Below are positions 1-7,018 of a DNA stretch of 22,007 nucleotides, piece after piece. Positions within the stretch are counted from its first letter, which is position 1. Each line of letters opens with the position of its first letter. The translations under genes and the position numbers were made by a program. Origin of the DNA: JBECKW01 sp040235505 (GTDB taxonomy: Bacteria > Desulfobacterota > Desulfobacteria > Desulfobacterales > JAFDDL01); assembly GCA_040235505.1 (NCBI GenBank), contig JBECKW010000003.1:1-22007 (forward strand), given 5' to 3'. A model generated the notes under the pieces. The model did not search any database. It was not told the DNA's origin and worked only from the letters and a program-made list of their open reading frames with translations.

Positions 1-1008
1 CTCAAACAGTTGGGCGGTACTGAAAACGTGGAAGCCTATAATCTCTATTTGCTTGCTATTGAACAAGATTTTAATGGAGAGTCAAGTTTGGCTTTAAAAA
101 ATATTGACGCAGCTATTGCATTAGACCCTGAATTTGCGCTTGCATGGGCATGGAAGTCAGATATCCACCGTAAATTATTGAGAGGGGTTTCCGCCGACCT
201 CTATTCTTCTGAGTTAGAAGCGGCAGAACGTGCTGTAATGAAGGCAATAGAAATTGAACCTAATTTGGGAACAGCATATGGACAATTGGGCAACCTTAGA
301 TTGACACAAGGAGAATTTCTTGAGGCAGCATTAGCCTTTCGCAAAGATTCCGAACTTTCAAATAGCCCGACCGGTGCAATATTTGATAACACTAACCTCT
401 TACTGGATGTAGGCTATATCAAAATGTCCCATAAAATTATAGCAGAAGAACGGCTAACTGACCCTATAGATCAGGTGGGTAGAGCGGAATATGTTCATAG
501 CTTAGCATTTATTGGGAATATGAAGGGAGCCGAGGAAGAGTATGAAAGCGGCAAGGCAATGTTCGGGGATGGGTGGTTTCTGGGCAATATACTTATGACT
601 TTTGCCCGCCTTGGTTCAGGTCAAGCTGTGTCCAGAGATGATATATTAATTTCCAGCCATATCGATGATGCTGCAAAAGAGTACCTTGACTCTCCAAAAG
701 ACGGGCTTGCAGAATTGCACCGATTTTACAATGATAACGGCTATCAAGATCTTGAAAGCTTAACAAGTATTGCATATTGGGCCGCCTATTTCGGTGACCC
801 TGAGCTATCGATGAATGCCATAGAGAAAGTTATCGATGTAGATGCTGAGAACATAAAACACTATTGGCAACCTTTATTTAAGGAGGTTCGACAGTTATCT
901 CAATTCAAAAAATTGGCTAAAAAGATCCGCCTCGTCGAAGTATGGGAACAATTCGGCTGGCCGGATCTATGCCATCCAACAGATGACGGTGATTTTGTGT
1001 GTGATTAA
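1..1008 (+). CDS. TPR-repeat protein, C-terminal part (5' end beyond the window)
   Basis: The frame is open from the first base (L-K-Q-L-G-G-T-E-N-V-E-A-Y) to a TAA at 1006-1008, so the start lies upstream and the TTG at 10 need not be real. The residues resemble tetratricopeptide repeats: an ALKNIDAAIALDPEFALAW segment, then AAERAVMKAIEIEPNLGTAYGQLGNL, then GEFLEAALAFRKD. The opening GTENVEAYNLYL phrase resembles the linker before the TPR array in TolB-like/TPR proteins that often carry an N-terminal winged-helix or adenylate-cyclase domain. That N-terminal domain is not visible here, so a regulatory role is inference. The later half has few recognisable repeats. The gene is AT-rich like the next four genes and probably belongs to the same integrated element. 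A weak 6-bp hairpin follows at 1031-1047; nothing else is evident before the next gene at 1279. Confidence 0.75.
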   Translation, partial: LKQLGGTENVEAYNLYLLAIEQDFNGESSLALKNIDAAIALDPEFALAWAWKSDIHRKLLRGVSADLYSSELEAAERAVMKAIEIEPNLGTAYGQLGNLRLTQGEFLEAALAFRKDSELSNSPTGAIFDNTNLLLDVGYIKMSHKIIAEERLTDPIDQVGRAEYVHSLAFIGNMKGAEEEYESGKAMFGDGWFLGNILMTFARLGSGQAVSRDDILISSHIDDAAKEYLDSPKDGLAELHRFYNDNGYQDLESLTSIAYWAAYFGDPELSMNAIEKVIDVDAENIKHYWQPLFKEVRQLSQFKKLAKKIRLVEVWEQFGWPDLCHPTDDGDFVCD

Positions 1009-1278
1009 AGCAACACCCCTGTCTGTAAACGAAGGCTCTCTGCCTTCTATATTATAAGCCGATACCCGGTAATCTCGATACGGCATAACTGACGTTGTTG
1101 ACCGTAGACCTGCACGGATGAAGTTCACCTCTTAGCTACTTTAGATGTAAAGCCATAAAATGGATCTGTGTTTCTATCTGGTACGTGAAGAGCCAGTTGT
1201 TAGCAATGCCAGAGAGTTTATCTCATTCTTTTAATAAAAACCTTTTCATAGGTAGCTCCAACAAGAGAAGATCTTAAA

Positions 1279-2013
1279 ATGAACAGGAAATTACTTATAA
1301 TTTTGGCAGCAATAGCTTTTATCCTTCAAGCCTGTTCAACAACTCATAAAATATATATTAGAGCGATCGCATCTAAGGGGCAAAAACTTATAGACGTTAA
1401 TGGCGTTCCATCTATTATCTCACAAAAAAACCATCTTGTTTCATTAGGTTTGTATAAATACCGTCTCTTGACCGATTACTCAGAAGATTATTCGAATCAG
1501 TATTGGTACGGCGGAGATAGAGATTTGGAATATTTAGCGGCTTTCAGCTTAATTGTAAAAAATCTCGGTGATGCCCCTATTACAATTAGCAGCGATGGTG
1601 TGTCTATTACATTTATAGGAAAAAATCGTACACAACAGCTCCCTGTAATATCAGCGCGATCATTAAGAAACAAAATAGAATCAGCTGAACAATCTGCCAG
1701 AAATTCAGTGAAGGCTTTTTCAACTCAAATTACGAACGTTACGGGGGCTGCTAAATTCGGTAGACAAGATGCTGAGAGACGACTTGAAAAAATACGAAAA
1801 GATCAAAAGTTGGTTGAGGAATTAGTCTTGGAACCCCAGACAGTATTTCCGGGTGATAGTGTTATGGGTCTAATTGTTTGCGACACACAAGGAGTGATTG
1901 GGAAGAAAGAGGGAATTTTCCATATTGTTCTTCCAGTTGGAGGTGAAGAACATAATTTTTATTTCAATTATTCTCAAACAGCGGATTTTGGCTCAATAAA
2001 AAACAGCATTTAA
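1279..2013 (+). CDS. Hypothetical lipoprotein
   Basis: A 244-residue protein with a type II signal peptide: basic MNRK, a hydrophobic run, then the lipobox L16-Q-A-C19. Serine follows the cysteine, which by the usual +2 rule favours outer-membrane placement. The mature part has no family I recognise. Residues about 85-115 (LAAFSLIVKNLGDAPITISSDGVSITF) read like a beta-sandwich strand pair, residues about 125-165 are charged and helical, and a second beta-rich part (VFPGDSVMGLIVCD) follows. That order resembles domains that extend or cap a surface protein, but this is only an impression. The ATG at 1279 has a weak upstream AGAGAAG. It is followed after 17 bases by three paralogous secreted-protein genes on the same strand, and the four are probably one transcript ending at the hairpin at 3600. 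Confidence 0.72.
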   Translation: MNRKLLIILAAIAFILQACSTTHKIYIRAIASKGQKLIDVNGVPSIISQKNHLVSLGLYKYRLLTDYSEDYSNQYWYGGDRDLEYLAAFSLIVKNLGDAPITISSDGVSITFIGKNRTQQLPVISARSLRNKIESAEQSARNSVKAFSTQITNVTGAAKFGRQDAERRLEKIRKDQKLVEELVLEPQTVFPGDSVMGLIVCDTQGVIGKKEGIFHIVLPVGGEEHNFYFNYSQTADFGSIKNSI

Positions 2014-2030
2014 AGAAAGGGGGTAATATC

Positions 2031-2510
2031 ATGAAGAAACCTACCGTTTTGTCAGTTTGTTTTGCCTTGATGTTTTGTGTTTCGTTTGCGTCATCTGCGA
2101 TGGCTTCGGATGAGAATGATGTGCTGCAGGTTGAAAGTAATTTCGTTAAAGCTATTAATACTATGGATTACCAATTGATGTCTTCATTGTATTGGCATTC
2201 TCCCGACACTTCGACTTTTAATCCAGCCAACGATCCGTTCTTGTCGCAAGGATGGGAAGAATCACTTGCTCCCGGATGGAAAGCGAATTTGTCCTCTGAA
2301 GGAAACACCACAGTTTCTGCTCACAATGTACAGGCGATTTTTATTAAAGACGATGTGGCTGTTATAACAGGATACGAGAATGTTATTGCTGTTGACACAA
2401 AGACAAATGAACAGACTGTCGCTAATCAAAGGGTTACAAGGATTGTTCAAAAAATTGGGGGAAAATGGTTGATTGTGCATGACCATGTTTCAGTCCTCCC
2501 CACTCAATAA
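2031..2510 (+). CDS. Secreted NTF2/SnoaL-like protein, tandem copy 1
   Basis: A 159-residue protein with a Sec signal peptide (MKKPTVLSVC start, AMA-S cleavage after residue 25) and one small domain of the NTF2-like superfamily (SnoaL/DUF4440 type). Evidence for the fold is the layout: an N-terminal helix (ENDVLQVESNFVKAINTMD), a WHS motif, an FIKDDVAVITGYE strand, and a final strand GGKWLIVHDHVSVLP. NTF2-like domains bind small ligands or assemble as dimers and some are enzymes; no catalytic role can be assigned here. The gene has a strong Shine-Dalgarno (AAAGGGGG) before the ATG. It is the first of three tandem paralogues and follows a lipoprotein gene by 17 bases. The product should be periplasmic or secreted. 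Confidence 0.8.
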   Translation: MKKPTVLSVCFALMFCVSFASSAMASDENDVLQVESNFVKAINTMDYQLMSSLYWHSPDTSTFNPANDPFLSQGWEESLAPGWKANLSSEGNTTVSAHNVQAIFIKDDVAVITGYENVIAVDTKTNEQTVANQRVTRIVQKIGGKWLIVHDHVSVLPTQ

Positions 2511-2545
2511 TCACATGAATGAATATCATAAGGAGGTTATATACA

Positions 2546-3037
2546 ATGAGAAAACTTACCGTTCTGTCAATCTGTGTTGCCTTGGTGTTCTGTTTATCTT
2601 TTACCACATCAGCGATGGCTTCGGATGAGGAGGAGATTCTACAGTTACAGTCTAATTTCCTTAAAGCAAATTCAACCGGCGATTATGCTCTAATGTCTAC
2701 ATTGTATTGGCATTCACCTAAAACAATATCTATTACACCCGGGAGCCCTCCACTAATTCTCCAAGGGTGGGACGAATCAATTGGACAATATTGGAAGATG
2801 AGTTCGGCATCAGCAGCAGAGCCGACCACGACAACGTCACCACTTTTCATCCAACCGAAAGTTACTTTTCTGAAAGACGATGTGGCAGTAATCAATGGGT
2901 ACGAATATTTCGTGGAAACAGACACAAAAACAAAGGAACAAACGACAGCTACAATCAGAATAACACGTATTGTTCAAAAAATTGGAGGAAAATGGTTGAT
3001 AGTTAATGAACACGCATCAATGCTCCCTACAGAATGA
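2546..3037 (+). CDS. Secreted NTF2/SnoaL-like protein, tandem copy 2
   Basis: A 163-residue paralogue of its upstream neighbour. The start at 2546 is preferred over an in-frame ATG at 2519 because a near-ideal AAGGAGG sits just before it and the resulting MRKLTVLSIC signal peptide matches copy 1 (AMA-S cleavage after residue 25). Mature similarity to copy 1 is strongest at both ends: ASDEEEILQLQSNFLKA, LMSTLYWHSP, ILQGWDES, and the terminal RITRIVQKIGGKWLIV stretch. The middle differs and is rich in Ser, Thr and Ala (SSASAAEPTTTTSP), so the ligand pocket or surface loop may have diverged. It lies 35 bases after copy 1 on the same strand. The function is unknown beyond the NTF2-like fold. Confidence 0.8.
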   Translation: MRKLTVLSICVALVFCLSFTTSAMASDEEEILQLQSNFLKANSTGDYALMSTLYWHSPKTISITPGSPPLILQGWDESIGQYWKMSSASAAEPTTTTSPLFIQPKVTFLKDDVAVINGYEYFVETDTKTKEQTTATIRITRIVQKIGGKWLIVNEHASMLPTE

Positions 3038-3080
3038 ACAGATTATGTGCCTAAACATAGTGTAATAAGGAGGCAACCCC

Positions 3081-3569
3081 ATGAGAACGAAAACCATGTT
3101 TATCCTAATGATTGTTGCCGCATTAACACTCTGCCTCGCTGCATCTCAACCTGCAGTGGCTTCGGATGAGGAGGATGTGCTTGAGGTATTAGAGAATTGT
3201 GTTAAGGCTTTAAATACATCAGATGCTTCTTTTCTTTCCTCAGTATGGTGGCACTCTCAGAATGCATCAACTTTCGGACCAAATAAAAGTGCTGCGTTCT
3301 TGACCCAAGGATGGGACGAAATTGATAAAAGTAATAAAGAGATGGCTAAGCTGCCAGCAGGAGCCATGAGCTTTTCTATGCACAATCCACAGGTTACAGT
3401 CATAAGTGATAGTGTAGCTATCGCTACTGCTTATTTTATTGTGGTTACTACAGACCCAGCAACATCAGCTCAAGACATATCTCAGGATAGATACACTGCT
3501 GTTCTTAAAAAGATAGAAGGGAAGTGGCTGATAGTACATGGACACACGTCGCCTCTCCCAACTGAATGA
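3081..3569 (+). CDS. Secreted NTF2/SnoaL-like protein, tandem copy 3
   Basis: A 162-residue protein and the most diverged of the three paralogues. The signal peptide is different (MRTKTMFILMIVAALTLCLA, AVA-S cleavage after residue 27), but the mature protein opens with the same ASDEEDVL, keeps W-W-H-S, LTQGWDE and the closing EGKWLIVHGHTSPLP. A strong AAGGAGG precedes the ATG. The copies share an N-terminal acidic start after cleavage, the WHS motif and a W-x-I-V-x-x-H-x-S end, which are candidate functional positions. It is the last gene before a strong terminator at 3600-3632, so the four genes 1279-3569 are probably co-transcribed. The three copies likely arose by local duplication. Confidence 0.8.
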   Translation: MRTKTMFILMIVAALTLCLAASQPAVASDEEDVLEVLENCVKALNTSDASFLSSVWWHSQNASTFGPNKSAAFLTQGWDEIDKSNKEMAKLPAGAMSFSMHNPQVTVISDSVAIATAYFIVVTTDPATSAQDISQDRYTAVLKKIEGKWLIVHGHTSPLPTE

Positions 3570-3599
3570 AAGCAGTGCAGCTTCTATCCCATAAGCAGG

Positions 3600-3632
3600 T
3601 TGCCCCCTGAGTTGAATCTCCTCAGGGGGCAA
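3600..3632 (+). terminator. Rho-independent terminator after the NTF2-like gene cluster
   Basis: A perfect 12-bp inverted repeat (TTGCCCCCTGAG at 3600-3611 with CTCAGGGGGCAA at 3621-3632) with a 9-base loop, followed by the T/G-rich TGTTGTTGGTT. It lies 30 bases after the stop of copy 3, as expected for the end of that operon. The T run is interrupted, but the stem is strong. Confidence 0.75.
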
Positions 3633-3764
3633 TGTTGTTGGTTATGATGGAATGAGGATATCGATATTTGTAAGATGTGACAGAAGCTCAATTAGGTTGA
3701 GTTACATCCATATTTTCGATAAGTGAGTATATGAGAGGCCGGAAACGGTACTTTCCTTTCATTG

Positions 3765-3810
3765 GCTCCCCTTTGGGTGAATGAGCGCACTCATAGGGGA
3801 GCAACTTTTT
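3765..3810 (+). terminator. Second hairpin with T-tract, bulged stem
   Basis: GCTCCCCT (3765-3772) pairs with AGGGGAGC (3795-3802), and inside it ATGAG (3781-3785) pairs with CTCAT (3790-3794). The right-hand arm is continuous while the left has an 8-base bulge. TTTTT follows at 3806-3810. It could terminate a short or untranslated RNA from 3640-3760, or be a backup terminator. I see no ORF in the 3633-3901 gap; these hairpins are all I can identify there. Confidence 0.5.
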
Positions 3811-3901
3811 ATTGTTAGGGCAAACACCGAAAGACAGAGACTAATTTACACATACGGCCATTAGACGAACACTTGCCTATGGATGATACTTCCCTATCTA
3901 A

Positions 3902-4573
3902 TATTTTATCGGCAACCCACTTTCCCGAGATGAACTTTCAAAACTTCTAAGAGCTGTTCAGGACAAATTCAAAGATAATTATCCCCTCTTCCTACTTTTG
4001 GCATGCACGGGGATGAGGATAGGTGAAGCTCTGGCCCTGAAATGGAGTGATGTAGATTCCGAACAAAGATTGATCACTGTACGCCGGAGCATCAACAAGT
4101 TCGGAAAGGCTGACACGCCAAAAAGTGCAAAAACCAGACGAGTGGACATGTCAAAGCAGCTTATGGTTGTGCTTCAGAATTTAAACCGACTGCAAAAGCT
4201 TCAAAAGCTAAAAAATGGGTGGGCAAACAGATCAGAGTGGGTATTCACTAATAAACGTGGGAATCATTTGGACAAAAACAACTGGAGAAACAGGGTCTTT
4301 AATAAGGTCCTATCAAGTGCAAAAATACGGAAAGTTCGTATCCATGATCTTAGGCATACATTTGCGAGCCTTCTGATTCAAGCCGGTGAATCGTTGGCCT
4401 ATATTCGGGACCAGATGGGTCATCACAACATCCAAGTCACGGTTGATATTTATGGCCACTTAGTACCGGGAGGGAATAAGGATACCGTTGATTGGCTCGA
4501 TGATATGGATTTTGATGCAACCATCCGCAACCAAGACAAAAGGGGCTACGAGTTGATCTCTGTAACCCCTTGA
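3902..4573 (+). pseudogene. Tyrosine recombinase (phage-type integrase), N-terminally truncated
   Basis: The frame is open from 3902 (a stop is at 3899-3901) to TGA at 4571-4573. A TTG at 3998 is the only start-like codon offered near the core and has no convincing ribosome site. The segment reads SRDELSKLLRAV, then ACTGMRIGEALALKW, and carries the complete catalytic set: Arg in GMRIGE, Lys in the SAKTRR hairpin, His-Asp-Leu-Arg-His, the second His in QMGHHN and the nucleophile Tyr in DIYGHL. The N-terminal arm-binding and SAM-like core-binding domains, about 150-200 residues in intact relatives, are missing. Known relatives integrate mobile elements, often into tRNA genes, and this remnant ends six bases from a tRNA-Arg. 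It is probably inactive in recombination, though a fragment could still be expressed. It marks the edge of an AT-rich island extending left. Confidence 0.85.
4538..4571 (-). terminator. Probable tRNA-Arg terminator lying inside the integrase 3' end
   Basis: Read on the minus strand, AAGGGGTTAC (4571-4562) and GTAGCCCCTT (4549-4540) form a 10-bp stem with one G-U wobble, followed by TTTT and then GTCTT. On the plus strand the same position is an A-C mismatch, so the structure favours minus-strand RNA, the direction of the adjacent tRNA. It overlaps the last codons and stop of the integrase remnant. Confidence 0.6.
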
Positions 4574-4579
4574 TTTTCG

Positions 4580-4656
<77 letters not shown>

Positions 4657-4681
4657 AAAAAATGGTTTGAATTCGGGATGC

Positions 4682-4710
4682 TTCATAAGCTATAGATTTC
4701 AGGTTGTCAA
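4682..4710 (-). promoter_or_regulatory. Sigma-70 promoter of tRNA-Arg
   Basis: On the minus strand a perfect TTGACA (4710-4705) is followed by a 17-base spacer and TATGAA (4687-4682, four of six consensus bases). The tRNA begins 25 bases further on, giving a short leader of roughly 18 bases. Confidence 0.7.
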
Positions 4711-4730
4711 TGATTAGTTGAAACAGACGA

Positions 4731-4781
4731 GGGGTGATGGGCAATGGGGAATGAGTGATGGGTCATGAATCATCGGTGATG
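4731..4781. repeat. GATGGG/AATGGG low-complexity stretch before tadA
   Basis: Imperfect repeats of a TGATGGG/CAATGGGG/TGATGGGTCATG type run through the tadA upstream region and into its first codons. They probably arose by slippage and make the exact tadA start uncertain. Confidence 0.55.
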
Positions 4782-5246
4782 GATGAAATGCATCGGATAT
4801 TCATGGAAACGGCCATTGCGGAGGCCGAAAAAGCTGGACATCGGGATGAAGTTCCGGTAGGAGCAGTCGTTGTTGGTCCTGAGGGAGAAATATTGGCGGC
4901 GGCCCATAACCTGACCATTTCCATGGCAGATCCGACGGCCCATGCCGAGATGCTGGCACTTCGAATGGCGGCGAAAAAACTCAACAACTACCGGTTGTTG
5001 GGGACCACTTTGTATGTAACGGTCGAACCATGCATCATGTGCATGGGCGCCGCAATCCATGCCCGGGTGGATCGGGTTGTGTTCGGGGCGCCAGACCCCA
5101 AATGGGGAGCGGCGGTCTCCCTCTACCGGTTTGCGGAGGATAGCCGTCTCAACCATTCGCCGGAAATTATCTCCGGCGTTTGTGAAGATCGGTGCAGGGA
5201 GCTGATACAATCTTTTTTTAGGCAAAAAAGAGCATTATCCTGTTGA
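4758..5246 (+). CDS. tadA: tRNA-specific adenosine deaminase
   Basis: This zinc enzyme deaminates A34 to inosine in tRNA-Arg(ACG), allowing it to read three codons. The order of motifs fits the family: VPVGAVVV, the zinc and proton-shuttle motif H62-A-E64, NYRL, LYVTVEPC, and the PCIMC zinc cysteines 92 and 95, followed by RVDRVVFGAPDPKWGAA. The C-terminal FFRQKR is also typical. About 162 residues is the usual length. The ATG at 4758 is chosen because a GGGGA lies seven bases upstream; a GTG at 4755 and ATGs at 4779 and 4788 are also possible, because the 5' end is made of GATGGG-type repeats. Its known substrate tRNA is encoded divergently just upstream. Confidence 0.95.
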   Translation: MGHESSVMDEMHRIFMETAIAEAEKAGHRDEVPVGAVVVGPEGEILAAAHNLTISMADPTAHAEMLALRMAAKKLNNYRLLGTTLYVTVEPCIMCMGAAIHARVDRVVFGAPDPKWGAAVSLYRFAEDSRLNHSPEIISGVCEDRCRELIQSFFRQKRALSC

Positions 5247-5268
5247 GGTTAAATAGGCGGAACACCTT

Positions 5269-5300
5269 AACTTTAGGAACTTTAGTGCACTTTAGGCACT
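5269..5300. repeat. Left arm of inverted repeat flanking purA
   Basis: A 32-base segment containing CTTTAG three times at 9-10 base spacing (5271, 5280, 5290). Its reverse complement matches 6612-6643 at 30 of 32 positions. It ends 21 bases before the purA start, in the 5' untranslated region. Confidence 0.85.
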
Positions 5301-5321
5301 ATCATCTATAAAGGAGCAACC

Positions 5322-6620
5322 GTGGCAAATATCGTCCTTATCGGTACGCAGTGGGGAGATGAAGGAAAAGGAAAAATCGTGGACATGCTGGCATCCGACG
5401 CGGATGTGGTGGTTCGATTTCAAGGCGGCAACAATGCCGGCCACACCATGGTGGTCGCCGGAGAGCAGACTATCAGCCATCTGGTTCCCTCCGGGATCCT
5501 CCAGGGCAAACTCTGCCTGATCGGAAACGGCGTGGTGGTGGATCCGGCGGTTCTTCTGGAGGAAATCGATTATCTTGCCGGAAAAGGCATCGATACCGGT
5601 CCCGACAAGCTCCGGGTGAGCCAGAAAGCGCATCTGATCATGCCCTACCACAAACAAATCGACATGGCCCGGGAAAAGGCCAAGGGCGACCAGAAGATCG
5701 GAACCACCGGTCGCGGGATCGGTCCGGCCTATGAGGACAAGGCCTGCCGGCGGGGTATCCGCTTTGCCGATCTGCTGGAACCGGGCTTGATGGCCGAAAA
5801 GATCCGCATCGTCATGAAGGAAACGAATTTTTATCTGGAGAAATTCTTCGGCGAGCCGCCCATGGATATCGAGACCGTTATCACCCAATACGAGGATTTT
5901 GCCAAACGCCTCGCGCCCTACGTGGCAGATGTTTCGGTGATCCTGGATACGACCATTTCCGATAGCGGCCAGGTACTGTTCGAGGGGGCCCAGGGGACCC
6001 ATCTCGATATCGACCACGGAACCTATCCCTTTGTCACCTCCTCCAACACCGTATCCGGAAACGCATGCTGCGGCGCGGGGTTGGGTCCCAAGCAGATCAC
6101 CGGGGTTCTGGGGGTGGTCAAGGCATACACCACCCGGGTAGGAGCCGGCCCCTTTCCCACGGAGCTGGATGACGATACCGGCAACTACATCCAGGAAAAG
6201 GGGGCCGAGTTCGGTGCCACCACTGGAAGGCGTCGTCGGTGCGGATGGCTCGATATGGTCATTCTGAAAAACGCGGCTCGCCTCAATGGGCTGACCGGCC
6301 TTGCCATCACCAAACTGGACGTCTTGGGAGGGTTGGAGAGCCTGAATATCTGTACTAGCTATATGCACAACGGCAAGCCGGTGGAACATTTCCCGGCCAG
6401 TCTCAAGGTGCTCTCCGAGTGCACGCCGGTATACGAGACCCTGCCCGGCTGGCAGGAGGACATTTCAGGGCTTCGGGACTATGCATCGCTTCCGAAAAAC
6501 ACGAAAAATTATCTGAAGCGAATCGAGGAACTTGCCGGCGTGCCCATCGATATCCTCTCGGTGGGCCCGGGAAGGGAGGAAACGATAGTGCTGAGGCATC
6601 CTTTTAAAGAAAGTGCCTAA
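5322..6620 (+). CDS. purA: Adenylosuccinate synthetase
   Basis: This enzyme makes adenylosuccinate from IMP, GTP and aspartate, the committed step to AMP, as a cytoplasmic dimer. The 432-residue length and motifs fit closely: the GTP-binding loop GTQWGDEGKGK (8-18, with catalytic Asp13), NNAGHT (37-42, with catalytic His41), TTGRGIGPAYEDK (IMP and Mg site), GTHLDIDHGTYPFVTSSNT, TRVGAGPFPTEL and the aspartate-loop region TTGRRRRCGW, then LSVGPGREETI near the end. The start is GTG at 5322 with AAGGAG at 5311-5316. tadA ends 75 bases upstream on the same strand. The last two codons and stop fall inside a repeat whose inverted partner lies upstream of the gene, so the C-terminal Ser-Ala is encoded by repeat DNA. 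Confidence 0.98.
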   Translation: MANIVLIGTQWGDEGKGKIVDMLASDADVVVRFQGGNNAGHTMVVAGEQTISHLVPSGILQGKLCLIGNGVVVDPAVLLEEIDYLAGKGIDTGPDKLRVSQKAHLIMPYHKQIDMAREKAKGDQKIGTTGRGIGPAYEDKACRRGIRFADLLEPGLMAEKIRIVMKETNFYLEKFFGEPPMDIETVITQYEDFAKRLAPYVADVSVILDTTISDSGQVLFEGAQGTHLDIDHGTYPFVTSSNTVSGNACCGAGLGPKQITGVLGVVKAYTTRVGAGPFPTELDDDTGNYIQEKGAEFGATTGRRRRCGWLDMVILKNAARLNGLTGLAITKLDVLGGLESLNICTSYMHNGKPVEHFPASLKVLSECTPVYETLPGWQEDISGLRDYASLPKNTKNYLKRIEELAGVPIDILSVGPGREETIVLRHPFKESA

Positions 6621-6643
6621 AGTGCGCTAAAGTGCCTAAAGTT
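6612..6643. repeat. Right arm of inverted repeat flanking purA
   Basis: This is the inverted partner of 5269-5300 (30 of 32 bases match after reverse complementing). It contains three AGTGC units at 9-10 base spacing and includes the purA codons AGT GCC and the stop TAA. Confidence 0.85.
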
Positions 6644-6672
6644 GATGTATTCTGTCGATTTGGGCAGGGGTG

Positions 6673-6695
6673 GCGGTTAGCAGTCAGCGGTTAGC
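6673..6695. repeat. Short direct repeat GCGGTTAGC
   Basis: GCGGTTAGC occurs at 6673-6681 and again at 6687-6695, separated by AGTCA. It lies between purA and the tRNA-Pro promoter. No gene is visible in 6644-6762. Confidence 0.6.
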
Positions 6696-6762
6696 TGAAA
6701 ACGGGGTCATACAACGAAGTTGATAGCTCCGGCCCCAGCTTCAGCGGGGCAGTTAAAACCTG

Positions 6763-6791
6763 TTGACAAAACAGCCTTCCTGGCCTAAAAG
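6763..6791 (+). promoter_or_regulatory. Sigma-70 promoter of tRNA-Pro
   Basis: A perfect TTGACA (6763-6768), 17-base spacer, and TAAAAG (6786-6791, four of six consensus bases). The tRNA begins 13 bases after the -10 hexamer, so transcription would start only a few bases before it. Confidence 0.75.
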
Positions 6792-6804
6792 GACATCCCA
6801 ATGT

Positions 6805-6881
6805 CGGGCAGTAGCGCAGCCTGGTAGCGCGCTTGCTTCGGGAGCAAGAAGTCGGAGGTTCAAATCCTCTCTGCCCGACCA
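6805..6881 (+). tRNA. tRNA-Pro (anticodon CGG)
   Basis: A 77-base cloverleaf: acceptor CGGGCAG with CTGCCCG, D arm with AGCGCAGCCTGGTAGCGC, anticodon stem CTTGC/GCAAG around loop TTCGGGA (anticodon CGG, reading CCG), T arm GGAGGTTCAAATCCTC, discriminator A and encoded CCA. It is flanked by its own promoter and terminator, so it is a single-gene unit. Confidence 0.97.
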
Positions 6882-6901
6882 CATTTCACTGTAGCTTACG
6901 T

Positions 6902-6930
6902 AAGGCGGCCTTTCGGCCGCCTTTTTCTTT
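6902..6930 (+). terminator. Terminator of tRNA-Pro
   Basis: AAGGCGGCC (6902-6910) pairs perfectly with GGCCGCCTT (6915-6923) around a TTTC loop, followed by TTTCTTT. It lies 20 bases after the tRNA. Confidence 0.9.
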
Positions 6931-6955
6931 GGATAGTTCCTCGTCTGCGAAAATC

Positions 6956-6997
6956 AAAAACGAGAAAATGTATCATTCCCTCACCGGGAGAAATGAT
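6956..6997 (-). terminator. Probable terminator of the htrA-type gene
   Basis: On the minus strand, ATCATTTCTCCC (6997-6986) pairs with GGGAATGAT (6980-6972) around GGTGA, with a small bulge. A T-rich stretch (ACATTTTCTCGTTTTT) follows. It starts 21 bases past the stop of the protease gene at 7019. Confidence 0.5.
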
Positions 6998-7018
6998 TTA
7001 CCCAAGATCGCAGAGAAG

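Noticed and set aside
2519..2545. Nine-codon extension of NTF2-like copy 2
   Set aside because: The ideal AAGGAGG lies inside it and paralogues start at the later ATG.
1..4573. Second attachment-site copy of the tRNA-Arg 3' end within the window
   Set aside because: No repeat of the tRNA 3' segment was seen by eye; if it exists it is beyond the left edge.
5292..6389. 365-codon minus-strand ORF
   Set aside because: Lies fully antisense to purA, has no family resemblance and reflects GC-rich codon bias of the real gene.
6691..6882. Minus-strand ORF of 63 codons over tRNA-Pro (with GFEPPTS)
   Set aside because: It is the reverse complement of the tRNA; GQRGFEPPTSCSRSK-like peptides are a well-known false ORF antisense to tRNA genes.
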